A stretch of 64,000 nt of DNA. It comes from Chitinophaga cymbidii (GTDB lineage Bacteria > Bacteroidota > Bacteroidia > Chitinophagales > Chitinophagaceae). Positions 1 to 8,583 of this stretch are shown here, one piece after another; positions within the stretch are counted from its first letter, which is position 1; each line of letters begins with the position of its first letter. Position numbers and translations under genes: made by a program. The notes below the pieces were generated by a model, which worked only from the letters and a program-made list of their open reading frames with translations, was not told the origin of the DNA and did no database searches. The DNA lies in assembly GCF_007992715.1 (NCBI RefSeq), contig NZ_BKAU01000002.1:310001-374000 (forward strand). Direction: 5' to 3'.

Positions 1-509
1 TAACGTTTACGGTCAAACGCGCTGGACGGAGTTATGGAATCACCGATGCTGAATCCTCCGCGCGACACATTCGTATAGCCGAGCCTGATACCCGGAGAAA
101 TGAAAAAGCGGCCGGCGCTCCATTGCAGCTGTGGCCCTGCCGAGAATGAAAACGCGCGGCTGTTCTTCACACCCTCCGGTGCGGAAGGACTGATAGCGCC
201 TTCCGTCAGCCGGTAATTTTTTTGCACGAACGAAAGGCTGTTGTCCGCTTTCAACCATGTATAGCTGCCAGCCACATCAAGGCCCAGCGAAAGGGCCGGG
301 GCCGGTTTGAAAACAGGGATAAACACATTGCCTGTCAACCGTGGACCGTTGCCGAAGAAGGCGCTGTCTTTGAGATAAGTGGATGTTGTTTGCGCGATGC
401 CTCCGCCGAGCGAGATAACGGGACCTTCCGCTTTTTTACTGCCGGGTTGCCCTTGAGCAAAGGCGGCGGGTGCAAACAGGAGCATCAAAAGAGTTAACCG
501 ATTTTTCAT
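1..509 (-). CDS. Outer-membrane beta-barrel protein, cut by the window edge
   Basis: The reading frame opens at the ATG at 507-509 and is still open at base 1, so only the first 169 codons are visible. The start MKNRLTLLMLLFAPAAFAQ is a clear signal peptide with an AFA-Q cleavage site. The rest alternates short hydrophobic and aromatic stretches with Gly-rich turns (for example ISLGGGIAQ, LSLGLDVAGSYTW, FSFSAGPQLQW, FFISPGIRLGYTNV), the pattern of a small outer-membrane beta-barrel. No catalytic motif is visible, and the exact family cannot be named from a partial sequence. The nearest upstream gene is the small membrane protein that starts at 833; they may be co-transcribed leftward. Confidence 0.7.
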   Translation of the reverse strand, partial: MKNRLTLLMLLFAPAAFAQGQPGSKKAEGPVISLGGGIAQTTSTYLKDSAFFGNGPRLTGNVFIPVFKPAPALSLGLDVAGSYTWLKADNSLSFVQKNYRLTEGAISPSAPEGVKNSRAFSFSAGPQLQWSAGRFFISPGIRLGYTNVSRGGFSIGDSITPSSAFDRKR

Positions 510-647
510 ATGCCTAGTTTTAAACAGGAATAACACCACCATCGGCGGCATATCAGGCATATATCAACGGGCAGGGGAATTTGTTACCCTTCTTGTCTGG
601 GGTGGAAGATAAGGGGCTGTTTCGAGGTTTCAGGGATGGCTGCACGG

Positions 648-833
648 TCAGCTTCCGGGATAGGTTTCCCGCGGTGTTCCGCCACCGGCTTTTTTATTGT
701 CCGGTTCCAGCGGTGGAACGGAGCGGTTGATCAGCTTGTCATCGCCTTTTTTCTTCTTTTTGAGGCCTTGTATAGCGATATACGCGGCCAGCAATATGAC
801 GATCGCTATAACAGCAATGATAATTTCGAGCAT
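648..833 (-). CDS. Small single-pass membrane protein
   Basis: A 61-residue protein starting at the ATG at 831-833. An in-frame ATG at 866 would add 11 residues rich in Arg and Ser just before the membrane segment, so I prefer the shorter form. Residues 2-18 (LEIIIAVIAIVILLAAY) form one strong transmembrane helix. A run of five lysines follows, then a Pro/Gly-rich hydrophilic tail ending PRETYPGS. By the positive-inside rule the tail should be cytoplasmic. It resembles the small FeoB-associated or YtxH-like helix-plus-lysine proteins only in general design, and I do not recognise a family. Confidence 0.5.
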   Translation of the reverse strand: MLEIIIAVIAIVILLAAYIAIQGLKKKKKGDDKLINRSVPPLEPDNKKAGGGTPRETYPGS

Positions 834-884
834 GGCAGATCGTTTTGATCTATACAACCTGCACATATACCATGCCTGAAAAGC

Positions 885-912
885 GAAGGCTGTTCCCGGT
901 GGAACAGCCTTC
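885..912. terminator. Perfect 12-bp hairpin terminator after GH43
   Basis: Arms 885-896 (GAAGGCTGTTCC) and 901-912 pair perfectly around the tetraloop CGGT. On the leftward strand the hairpin is followed by a weak T-rich stretch. It lies 26 bases past the stop of the GH43 gene and probably ends the GH127-GtaA-GH43 transcript. Confidence 0.7.
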
Positions 913-937
913 TTTCTGTAAACGTGGTATATGCTGC

Positions 938-1903
938 TTATAGCGGCCGTGGCGCTACGCCTTCAAAAGTCATTTTTATGGGAATGATCTTCCCGTCTGC
1001 GTCAAACTTCATGACATCCACACATGTTTCCCTTTCATTGGCGCCTTTTTTACCCAACGGGCGGCGGTGGTACACGATATACCATTCGTCTTTGCCGGGC
1101 ACCTGGATAACGGAGTGATGGCCCGCGCCGGTGGCAATTGCCGTGTCCTGCTGAAGGATCGTGCCGATGCGCTCGAACGGTCCCATCGGGGAATCCGCAA
1201 TGGCATAGGCCACGCGGTAGTTCGGGCCGCCCCATCCGCCTTCCGACCACATGAAGTAATATTTTCCATTACGGATGAACATGAAAGGGCCTTCTACATA
1301 ATCTTTGGGCGTCACTTCCTTAAAGATGCTGCCGTCTTCAAAAGGAATGAAACCGGTGAAGTCTTTCTTCAGATGCCCCACATTGCAGTGGCCCCATCCA
1401 CCGTAATAGATATAATATTCACCGTCCTTGTCCTGGAACACGAACTGGTCGATCGGCTGTGCGCCGTTGATCACTTCATCGATGAGCGGTTTGCCGAGGT
1501 AGTCTTTGTAAGGACCGCCGGGTTTTTTCGCTACGGCTACGCCGATGCCGCCTTCCCCTTTTTTGTGCATGTCGTTCGCACCGAAAAAGAGGAAGTATTT
1601 TTTACCTTTTTTGATGACGGCGGGCGCCCACATCGCGCGGTTCGCCCATTTGACACGCTGGTTATCCAGGATGCGGGGGTGTTTCGTCCAGTGCACCAGG
1701 TCCGGTGAAGAGAACGCATCGAAGAACACCTGTTGTTCATACGGCGCGGAATACGTGGGAAATATCCAGTATTGCTTACCGAAAACAATGCCTTCGGGAT
1801 CGGCGTACCAACCGGGGAAAACCGGGTTGCCGGCTGTCTTTTTTTCCTGTGCCCATCCCGGCATGCTGCATGCCAGGAGCGCGATCAACATCCATCGTTT
1901 CAT
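938..1903 (-). CDS. Glycoside hydrolase family 43 protein (arabinanase/xylosidase type)
   Basis: A 321-residue secreted enzyme with signal peptide MKRWMLIALLACSMPGWAQ. The GH43 five-bladed propeller triad can be placed: the general base Asp35 in GWYADPEG, the pKa-modulating Asp152 in QPIDQFVF, and the general acid Glu204 in DYVEGPFMF. WAPAVIKKGKKYFLFF and MWSEGGWGG are further family hallmarks. Family members hydrolyse alpha-L-arabinofuranosyl or beta-D-xylosyl linkages by inversion. There is no C-terminal beta-sandwich, so this is the single-domain form. It is the last gene of an operon behind GH127 and the GtaA-like gene, which favours an arabinofuranose-containing substrate. The exact linkage cannot be read from sequence. 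The start is preceded by a 15-codon leader ORF. Confidence 0.9.
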   Translation of the reverse strand: MKRWMLIALLACSMPGWAQEKKTAGNPVFPGWYADPEGIVFGKQYWIFPTYSAPYEQQVFFDAFSSPDLVHWTKHPRILDNQRVKWANRAMWAPAVIKKGKKYFLFFGANDMHKKGEGGIGVAVAKKPGGPYKDYLGKPLIDEVINGAQPIDQFVFQDKDGEYYIYYGGWGHCNVGHLKKDFTGFIPFEDGSIFKEVTPKDYVEGPFMFIRNGKYYFMWSEGGWGGPNYRVAYAIADSPMGPFERIGTILQQDTAIATGAGHHSVIQVPGKDEWYIVYHRRPLGKKGANERETCVDVMKFDADGKIIPIKMTFEGVAPRPL

Positions 1904-1913
1904 TCGTTCAGTT

Positions 1914-1961
1914 TTATTGTTTACGGGCCGAATGTAATGCCCGGATGGCGAACATTTTCAT
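1914..1961 (-). CDS. Possible 15-codon leader ORF before GH43
   Basis: An ATG at 1959-1961 opens a short frame, MKMFAIRALHSARKQ, ending in TAA at 1914-1916, 10 bases before the GH43 ATG. The 15 bases before this ATG and the ATG itself (AATAAAATTGAACGAATG on the minus strand) are repeated with one mismatch before the GH43 start (AATAAAACTGAACGAATG). It may be a translated leader peptide or just a duplicated translation start region. The sequence alone does not show that it is expressed. Confidence 0.3.
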   Translation of the reverse strand: MKMFAIRALHSARKQ

Positions 1962-1971
1962 TCGTTCAATT

Positions 1972-4431
1972 TTATTTAGCCCATTTATCATCCATCACCC
2001 TGATGAAATATCCACCTACCACGCTTCTTGCCTGGAAGCCCACTTTCTTCCCGTCGGTGGTTTCGTGCCAGTCGCTTAACGGTACGCGGTCCGGGGTTTC
2101 TATCATGTATTTGTACACGGGCGCCGTTAATGTGGAGAAATGTTCCGGGTTGTTGGTCAGGTTAGCCGTCCACAGGATCCAGTCGGATTTTGAGTAGGTT
2201 TTCCGGCTGTCCAGCGGCAGGCCGTAGGTATTTTGTTTCTTCAGGTAGTAGGCCATTTCCTTGTCGTATACGGATTGGGGGAACAGCTCCAGTCCGAGTA
2301 TCCGGTCCCATACGAGGTTGTACTTCTGGCTCCAGGTATTTTTGTTGTCGAACGTGAGGGCGTAGTGATCGCCTGCGTCGGCCAGCTGTTGCCATTTGTT
2401 GGCCATGTCTTTCGCGATGGCCTTGTATTTCTCCGCCGTAGCTTTTTCACCGAGCATTTCCGCCATTTTCGCGTAACCGCCCACGCCTACGATGGCTTTC
2501 ACGGAGAGATTGGCGTTGCGGGCAAGATGGCCGGCGAAATCGTCCGTACAAAGCTGGTTGGCGGGATCGAGCCCTTCTTTGGCGAGGTAATCCGTCCAGG
2601 TGGTGAGCACCTTCCAGTGTTTGCGCGCGTATTCCGCATTGCCTTCCGCGTGTGCGATGGCGGTGGTGAGGATCAGCAGGTTGCCGGATTCTTCCACAGG
2701 CATGTCTTCCCCATAGGTCTGGCCGTTAGCGAGCGGGTAGGTGCCGAGGTCGTGCGCGGGGAAGGGCTTTTTCCATTTGCCGCTTTCGCTGTAATAGAAG
2801 ATGCCGTTGAGCATGCCTTTCAGCAGATCGGGATTGTAGGCGAGGTAGAGCGGTGCGGATGGATAGGTAACGTCCACCGTATTGATGGAACCGTTGCTGT
2901 AGTTCTCCTTGGAGAGGAAGAGGATCTCGCCCTGGGGGCTTTTCAGCAGCGCATGCGCCGCAATGCTCTGGCGGTATGCCGCCACGCAAAGTTTGGCGTA
3001 GCTCTCGCCGCCTGCGGCCACCGCATCGTTATAAATTTCTTTATCCTGCGCATCGCATTGCGCCATTACCTTTTCATATTCATTGTACGCCTGCGCCATC
3101 ACTTTTTCGATAGTAGTGCCGGGCTGCATGGCCCACCAGGATTTAAGGTTCTGCTGGAAGAACTGTACGCCGAGCACATCGTCGTAACCCAGCAGCAGCT
3201 TTTCTTCTTTCGCCGTGCTGCCTACTTTGCCGAGGTTGAACACGGTGTTCAGCATGAGGGATTTACCGGTGGTTACCGGCGCTGCTTTTACGTTGGAGGT
3301 AAATTGCAGGATGGAGGCGGCGCTGTTGCCGATGCTTTGCTTTACCTGTGCGGAAGCGGGCGCGGCAATGTGCAGGTAACCCCAGTCGATGCGCAGGTCA
3401 TCTCCTCTTTTCTGCAACACCGGCTGCGCTACGGTACCGGCTTTCAGTACGGTCAGCTTGCCGTTGGTATATTTTTCGGCTTTTACTTCCTGGGAAGGAG
3501 TATTCACAGCGATGTCTGTAGACGCGCCGTAATACAATTGCACGTTATGTTCTTTGTTGTCTGTCGATTTCGCGGAAAAAGTAACGTAGGATACCGGCCT
3601 TGCCAGTACGTCCAGGTCCTTGATCAGCAGGGGGGAAGTGAAGGTGAGGGACAGGTCCACACCGCCGCAGGTAAATTCATATTGTGTTTGTGTGGCGGTG
3701 ACGTTCACGCTTTTTTGTTCCGCGAGCAATACCGGTTGTCCGCTTTCGGGGAATTCGGTGCTCAGTCCCGCGTCCAGGTGGCGGCCGCCGGCGGTGTTTT
3801 CCACGTGAATGGCCAGCAAGTTTTTGCCTTTCTTCAGTTTGCTTTTGATGGCGTCGTCTACCGGGATGTAGTCGAAACGGTGGTTCCAGCCGGTGTGCTG
3901 GTATGCCAGCTCTCCGTTCAGATATACTTTCACGTTATCGTCGTGCTGTAGTTTGAGGTACAGCTTTTCGGGAACGGAACCGGACAATGTGAATGTTCTC
4001 CTGGCCCAGAGGTTGCGGCTTTTCCAGGGTGTTTTGGCGGTACGTTCATCATCCCCGAAAGGCGCGGCGCCTTTTTTCCACTGGCTGTCATTAAAGGATG
4101 CATTCATCCAGCCGTCCGCCGGTTGTGTTTCCGTGTAGCTGAATTCGTAAGGTTTTTCGTCGGATGCGGCCAGTACGGTTTTAAACGGTTTTTCGTCTTT
4201 CCCGAGGAAGCGGTAGTTCTTGCCGTCCACTTTCAGGATGCCGATCATGGAGTGGCTGGTACCCGTCCAGTGCCTGGTGGTGCTGGCGTTCAGCGTATCG
4301 CTGAATGACCAGATGCACCAGTATGGGTTGTGGGTGATCAGGGGGTAGGCCGGCACTTTCTCCACCTGTGCAAAAACAGGCTGCGACAGCAGCAGGCAAG
4401 CGAATAATTTTCTGACATTTTGCCAATTCAT
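1972..4431 (-). CDS. GtaA-like glutaminase family protein (DUF4964/5127/4965/1793)
   Basis: An 819-residue exported protein (signal peptide ending QPVFAQ). The order of regions matches the glutaminase A family: an N-terminal DUF4964 segment (YPLITHNPYWCIWSFSD, roughly residues 25-90), a beta-sandwich DUF5127 region (roughly 95-330), then a large alpha-helical DUF4965/DUF1793 toroid (roughly 400-819) with FPAHDLGTYP and MPVEESGNLLIL. The fungal founding member hydrolyses L-glutamine. Bacteroidota homologues usually sit in glycan-degradation loci and their substrate is mostly unknown; the helical toroid resembles glycoside hydrolases, so action on a glycan is a fair alternative. It lies 34 bases after GH127 and 68 bases before GH43, which suggests one operon. 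Confidence 0.8.
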   Translation of the reverse strand: MNWQNVRKLFACLLLSQPVFAQVEKVPAYPLITHNPYWCIWSFSDTLNASTTRHWTGTSHSMIGILKVDGKNYRFLGKDEKPFKTVLAASDEKPYEFSYTETQPADGWMNASFNDSQWKKGAAPFGDDERTAKTPWKSRNLWARRTFTLSGSVPEKLYLKLQHDDNVKVYLNGELAYQHTGWNHRFDYIPVDDAIKSKLKKGKNLLAIHVENTAGGRHLDAGLSTEFPESGQPVLLAEQKSVNVTATQTQYEFTCGGVDLSLTFTSPLLIKDLDVLARPVSYVTFSAKSTDNKEHNVQLYYGASTDIAVNTPSQEVKAEKYTNGKLTVLKAGTVAQPVLQKRGDDLRIDWGYLHIAAPASAQVKQSIGNSAASILQFTSNVKAAPVTTGKSLMLNTVFNLGKVGSTAKEEKLLLGYDDVLGVQFFQQNLKSWWAMQPGTTIEKVMAQAYNEYEKVMAQCDAQDKEIYNDAVAAGGESYAKLCVAAYRQSIAAHALLKSPQGEILFLSKENYSNGSINTVDVTYPSAPLYLAYNPDLLKGMLNGIFYYSESGKWKKPFPAHDLGTYPLANGQTYGEDMPVEESGNLLILTTAIAHAEGNAEYARKHWKVLTTWTDYLAKEGLDPANQLCTDDFAGHLARNANLSVKAIVGVGGYAKMAEMLGEKATAEKYKAIAKDMANKWQQLADAGDHYALTFDNKNTWSQKYNLVWDRILGLELFPQSVYDKEMAYYLKKQNTYGLPLDSRKTYSKSDWILWTANLTNNPEHFSTLTAPVYKYMIETPDRVPLSDWHETTDGKKVGFQARSVVGGYFIRVMDDKWAK

Positions 4432-4465
4432 AGCGTAGTTAAATTTTGATATACTGTAAACGGGT

Positions 4466-6424
4466 TTATTGTAGTACTACATTAGATAATTTGCGCAGCA
4501 TCCATACCTGCATTTCGCCTTCGCCGCGGTTGGCCCAGGCGTAGTACGGAATAGCGGTGATCTTTTCTTTGACGGTCTGTATGGAGATGCCGTCCGCGCC
4601 GGCTTTCACTACGGGAGCTTCGCATTGTACCTTCACCACGCCGTTCAGCAGTGACGGGTCGAAGCTGGTAGAGAATTGCAGGTCGTCCGTGAGCAGGATA
4701 TTGCTCACTTTGCCGTTGTTGTCCGGATGCTCCACGCAATACACGAGCGGGCCGCGTTGCAGGGCCACCCTGTTTTTGTCTGCTTTCACACTGTCGCTGG
4801 CCGCTACGCGCCGTACTTCCATTGGCAGATCAAGCTGCACCACATCGCCTTTTTTCCATACCCGGTCTATCGCCGCATACCCGTGCTGCATGGTATAATC
4901 AGCGGGTTGGCCGTTGACGGTCAATGTAAAATTTGTTTTCGCGGAACGCAGATAGAAATAGGTTTCGCCGGGCACGGGCTCGTCCTGCGCCCATCCGGGG
5001 ATGCGCACCATCAGCTTGTGTTTCGTTTTCCGGTCCGGCGATACGCGGATGGTAACGTTCCCATCCCATGGGTATTTTGTTTCCTGCGATATTTTAATAG
5101 TTCCTTTTTTGAGCGGGATGGTGGTGTTGCTGCCTACGAACAGGTTCACCCAAACGGCGTCATCTGTTTTGGCGTAGATGTAATCGCCAAGCGAAGCGAT
5201 CAGCCGGGAAATATTGGAAGGGCAGCAGGCGGTGCCGAACCATTCGCTTCTCCCGTATTTGCCGTGGGAGGCGAGCGGGTTGGCGTAAAAGAAGCGGTTG
5301 CCGCTGAGTGAAAGGCCGTCCAGTGCGCCGTTGTAAAGGCTGCGTTCCAGCACGTCCATATATTTGGCGTCGCCGGTCAGCAGGTTCATCCGCTGGTTCC
5401 AGAACACCATGCCTACGGAGGCGCAGGTTTCGCAATAGGCGGTTTCGTTCGGCAGGTCGTAGTCCGTCGTAAAGCCTTCGTTGTGCGCGGAAGAGCCGAT
5501 GCCGCCGGTGATATACATATTACGGTACACCACGTCTTCCCAGATACTTTTCATCGCGGGCAGGTAGGCGGGGTTGTTGTTCACAGCTGCCACGTCCGCG
5601 ATGCCGGTGTAAAGGTACATGGCGCGCACGGCGTGCCCTTTGATCTCGCGCTGGTCGGCAACCGGCAGGTCATCCTGGCAGTATTGCGGGCTTTTCCAGT
5701 CGTCCCAGATCTTGCCCACGCCGTGACCGTGTCCGCGTTGCTGCAGGAGCCAGTCCGCCAGCAGCAGATATTTTTTATCCTGGGTGGTGCGGTAGAGCTT
5801 TACGAGCGCCAGTTCTATTTCCTGGTGGCCGGTTACCCAGGGTTTATTGGGAATGCGGAATTGCCGGTCGATGTGATCGGTGAAGCGGATGGCCACGTCC
5901 AGCAGCTTTCTTTTGCCGGTGGTATTATAATAGGCGATGGCGGCTTCAATGAGGTGGCCGGCGCAGTAGTCCTCATGCTTCTCCATATCGGTCCAGCGTT
6001 TATCCAGCCCCGTTAGTGTATAATAAGTATTGAGATACCCGTCCGGCTCCTGCGCCGCCGCGATCTTGTCGATCCATTCGTCCGCTTTCTTCTCAACGGC
6101 CGGGTCCGGGTGGTTTTTCAGTGAGTAAGCAATGGCTTCCAGCGCTTTGTAAACATCGGAGTCGTCATAATACATGCCTTCGTGCTTTTCGCCTTTTTTC
6201 CGGGCGGCGCGCTCAAAGTTGTCGATCCGCCGCGTTTTTACTTCCGACTGCTCGATGCAGACGGGGATGGTCACCGTGGCTACCTTTTCCAGCTTCGGTT
6301 TCCAGAAGGAGTCGGTGATCTGCACCTGGGAGAAGTTTACCGGGTCAACCTGGCGGATAGGGGACTGGGCTTGTGCCTGGTGGAGGACAAAACTTCCTAA
6401 CGGAATCAGTAGTAATTGCTTCAT
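4466..6424 (-). CDS. GH127 beta-L-arabinofuranosidase family protein
   Basis: A 652-residue exported protein (signal peptide ending LHQAQAQ). The GH127 zinc/thiolate site is visible: AYCETCAS near residue 330 carries the Glu and Cys ligands, and TACCPSNISR near residue 399 carries the double Cys, one of which is the nucleophile in the Bifidobacterium enzyme HypBA1. The alpha/alpha-barrel body is followed by beta domains (about residues 440-650), as usual for the family. GH127 enzymes remove beta-L-arabinofuranose from plant or cell-wall glycans. It is first in the operon that continues into the GtaA-like and GH43 genes. A perfect palindrome 43 bases upstream is a candidate LacI-family operator. 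Confidence 0.92.
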   Translation of the reverse strand: MKQLLLIPLGSFVLHQAQAQSPIRQVDPVNFSQVQITDSFWKPKLEKVATVTIPVCIEQSEVKTRRIDNFERAARKKGEKHEGMYYDDSDVYKALEAIAYSLKNHPDPAVEKKADEWIDKIAAAQEPDGYLNTYYTLTGLDKRWTDMEKHEDYCAGHLIEAAIAYYNTTGKRKLLDVAIRFTDHIDRQFRIPNKPWVTGHQEIELALVKLYRTTQDKKYLLLADWLLQQRGHGHGVGKIWDDWKSPQYCQDDLPVADQREIKGHAVRAMYLYTGIADVAAVNNNPAYLPAMKSIWEDVVYRNMYITGGIGSSAHNEGFTTDYDLPNETAYCETCASVGMVFWNQRMNLLTGDAKYMDVLERSLYNGALDGLSLSGNRFFYANPLASHGKYGRSEWFGTACCPSNISRLIASLGDYIYAKTDDAVWVNLFVGSNTTIPLKKGTIKISQETKYPWDGNVTIRVSPDRKTKHKLMVRIPGWAQDEPVPGETYFYLRSAKTNFTLTVNGQPADYTMQHGYAAIDRVWKKGDVVQLDLPMEVRRVAASDSVKADKNRVALQRGPLVYCVEHPDNNGKVSNILLTDDLQFSTSFDPSLLNGVVKVQCEAPVVKAGADGISIQTVKEKITAIPYYAWANRGEGEMQVWMLRKLSNVVLQ

Positions 6425-6466
6425 GCTGTGACGTGTCGGTTTGTTTTGATCAATTTTTCTTTCTTA

Positions 6467-6480
6467 CTAAATCGATTTAG
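6467..6480. promoter_or_regulatory. Perfect 14-bp palindrome, candidate LacI-family operator
   Basis: CTAAATCGATTTAG is a perfect palindrome with the central CG typical of LacI/GalR operators, 43 bases upstream of the GH127 start. It closely matches the boxes before the GH125 gene at 36.7 kb, read as GCTAAAACGATTT. The regulator gene is not in the window. Confidence 0.5.
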
Positions 6481-6853
6481 CATCGTGGAACTGAAAATGA
6501 AAGATAAAGCAAACTATCTGCTCTTTCATGGCAAGATACATAATTGGTCAAAATAAGGGTATAAAAGACGCTTTTTATTTTTAAACGACGTTTTCGGGAC
6601 TTCCGAAACAACTGCTCCGGGGTTTAAAATAACCGCTTCCGTGTTCCGCTTCGTAGCTTCCCTTGGCATCATGAACGATCATGGCAGGCAGGGGAATGCG
6701 TCCACGGGCTTTCCGAACAACCGCTTCGGGTTTCCCGAACAACTGCGCAACATCCACCCGGCAGTGTAGCGCATCCACCCCAAAATCCATAGCTGTCAAC
6801 CATAACACCGCATGGCACAGTTTTGCGCGCCTCTTTGTATAAACAGAGAACAA
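6481..6853. other. Gene-free divergent intergenic stretch
   Basis: No convincing gene is present between GH127 and the carbamoyltransferase. The stretch holds an imperfect 25-bp direct repeat: 6600-6625 (CTTCCGAAACAACTGCTCC and onward) and 6709-6733 (CTTTCCGAACAACCGCTTC and onward), with a further partial copy from 6734. I could not assign a canonical TAnnTTTG box to the rightward operon. Confidence 0.4.
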
Positions 6854-8572
6854 ATGTATACGCTCGGTATTAATGCAGCTTTCCATGATTCCGCGGCCTG
6901 CCTGGTGAAGGACGGGCAACTGATCGCCGCGGTGGAAGACGAAAGATTCACCCACATCAAACATGGTAAAAGACCTATCCCTTTCTCCGCTTACGAACTA
7001 CCCTTTCATGCGATCGATTACTGCCTGCAAACAGCGGGCATTCACCTGGAGGAAGTAGACCATGTTTCCTATTCTTTTGATCCTTACCTGCTGATGGACT
7101 CGCCCGAATTGCAATCCGGCCGGGTGACCCTTCCGTTGAAGCCATCGGAAAAGCTGATACAGGAAAAATGGAAGTCGCCCTGGGACCCGCTGTTCCTTTC
7201 GGCGATCATCAATGCGCCGGGGCAGCTGGTAGACGGCTATCCGCATCATCTGCAGCAGCGGTTCAAAGGCGCGGCGTTGCGGCCGGAGCAGTGGCATTTC
7301 GTGGAGCATCATACCTGCCACGCCGCCAGCGCTTTCCTGCCTTCGCCCTTTGAGGAAGCGGCGGTGATGACCATCGACGGGAGAGGGGAGAAAGCCACGA
7401 CCACGTTCAATATGGGCAAGGGGAATGACATGCGGCGGATATCGCAGGTGGATATGCCGCACTCGCTTGGATTGTTGTATGAACAGGTGACGAGCTATCT
7501 CGGCTTTTTGCATTCTTCGGACGAATACCGGGTGATGGCGTTGGCTTCTTACGGGAAACCGGTGTTCGTAAAGGAATTCAGGGATATGGTGCATTTGATG
7601 GACCATGGCCGTTATATGATCGAGGAGGAACAATTTACCGAACAGTTTGGTCCGCCCCGGAAGAAGGGCGAGCCATTTACATTGCATCATTTCAATATTG
7701 CGCATTCGCTGCAGGTGGTGCTGCAGGAATCGGTGCTGGAGCTGTCCCGCTGGCTGCAACGGGAAACAGGCGCATCCAACCTCTGCTTTGCAGGGGGCGT
7801 GGCGCTGAACTGCGTATTGAATGCTACGATCAGGGACGCGGGTATTTTTGACGGGATATGGGTGCAGCCTGCGTCCGGCGATGCGGGCACAGCGCTTGGG
7901 GCGGCTTTGTGGACGGACGCGCAGCTGCGCAAAACGGAAAAACGGGCCTTTTGTATGGATCACGCATATTGGGGACCCGAGTACCAGGACGAAGAGATCA
8001 GGACCTTCCTGAAATGGGCGAAGGTGCCCTACCGGCGTTTGGAAGATGTGGCGGGTGAAACGGCTGATCTGCTGGTGCAGAACAAGATCATAGGATGGTA
8101 CCAGGGGAGGATGGAGTTCGGCCCCAGAGCGCTGGGCAGCCGCTCCATCCTAGCTTCCCCGCTTTCGGCGGACATGCAGGCAAAATTGAATGAAGTAAAG
8201 GACCGGGAAGATTTCCGGCCTGTTGCGCCCGCCGTGCTTGAAGAAGATGCCCGCGACTGGTTCGAAAGAGCGGAGTATTCGCCTTTTATGCTGTTCGTTT
8301 TTAAAGTAAAACCGGAGAAGGCGGACAAGATCCCCGCCGTTTGCCATGTGGACGGCACCGCCCGTATACAGACCGTCAATCGCCAGCAGCACGAGCGCTA
8401 CTATGATCTGCTGAAAGCATTCAAAGAACGTACAGGCGTTCCCGTTATCATCAATACTTCGTTCAATACTCTCGGCAAACCCATCGTATGCACACCGCGT
8501 GACGCACTGGAATGTTTCTGGTCGTCGCCGTTCGATGCGCTGGTGATGGGCAGCTATCTCGTGGAAAAATAA
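6854..8572 (+). CDS. NodU/CmcH-type O-carbamoyltransferase
   Basis: A 572-residue protein starting MYTLGINAAFHDSAACLV. An in-frame ATG 42 bases upstream lacks family sequence. The N-terminal Kae1-like ATPase domain (residues 1 to about 350) holds GINAAFHDSAACLV and HHTCHAASAFLPSPF, whose histidines bind the metal that activates carbamoyl phosphate. The C-terminal domain (about 380-570) carries WYQGRMEFGPRALGSRSI, FRPVAPAVL and INTSFN. The family forms carbamoyl-adenylate and moves the carbamoyl group to a hydroxyl of a sugar or natural product. Here it opens an operon with a GT2 and a GT9 next to ADP-heptose genes, so a glycan sugar is the likely acceptor. Carbamoylated heptose is known from the Pseudomonas LPS core, but the acceptor here is inferred. 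Confidence 0.9.
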   Translation: MYTLGINAAFHDSAACLVKDGQLIAAVEDERFTHIKHGKRPIPFSAYELPFHAIDYCLQTAGIHLEEVDHVSYSFDPYLLMDSPELQSGRVTLPLKPSEKLIQEKWKSPWDPLFLSAIINAPGQLVDGYPHHLQQRFKGAALRPEQWHFVEHHTCHAASAFLPSPFEEAAVMTIDGRGEKATTTFNMGKGNDMRRISQVDMPHSLGLLYEQVTSYLGFLHSSDEYRVMALASYGKPVFVKEFRDMVHLMDHGRYMIEEEQFTEQFGPPRKKGEPFTLHHFNIAHSLQVVLQESVLELSRWLQRETGASNLCFAGGVALNCVLNATIRDAGIFDGIWVQPASGDAGTALGAALWTDAQLRKTEKRAFCMDHAYWGPEYQDEEIRTFLKWAKVPYRRLEDVAGETADLLVQNKIIGWYQGRMEFGPRALGSRSILASPLSADMQAKLNEVKDREDFRPVAPAVLEEDARDWFERAEYSPFMLFVFKVKPEKADKIPAVCHVDGTARIQTVNRQQHERYYDLLKAFKERTGVPVIINTSFNTLGKPIVCTPRDALECFWSSPFDALVMGSYLVEK

Positions 8573-8583
8573 AACCGCAGCGT

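Noticed and set aside
2233..3951. A 572-residue open frame on the plus strand opposite the GtaA-like gene
   Set aside because: It is a shadow of the minus-strand gene. It has no signal peptide, domain or start context, and GC-rich coding DNA often leaves the opposite strand open.
4470..4486. Perfect palindrome TGTAGTACTACA similar to the GTAGTAY elements of the sialic-acid control region
   Set aside because: It lies inside the last codons of GH127 (encoding VVLQ) and not before a gene start, so I take it as chance.
6581..6964. A 127-residue open frame on the minus strand over the carbamoyltransferase start
   Set aside because: It runs through the imperfect repeats and into the well-supported opposite gene; no recognisable protein features.
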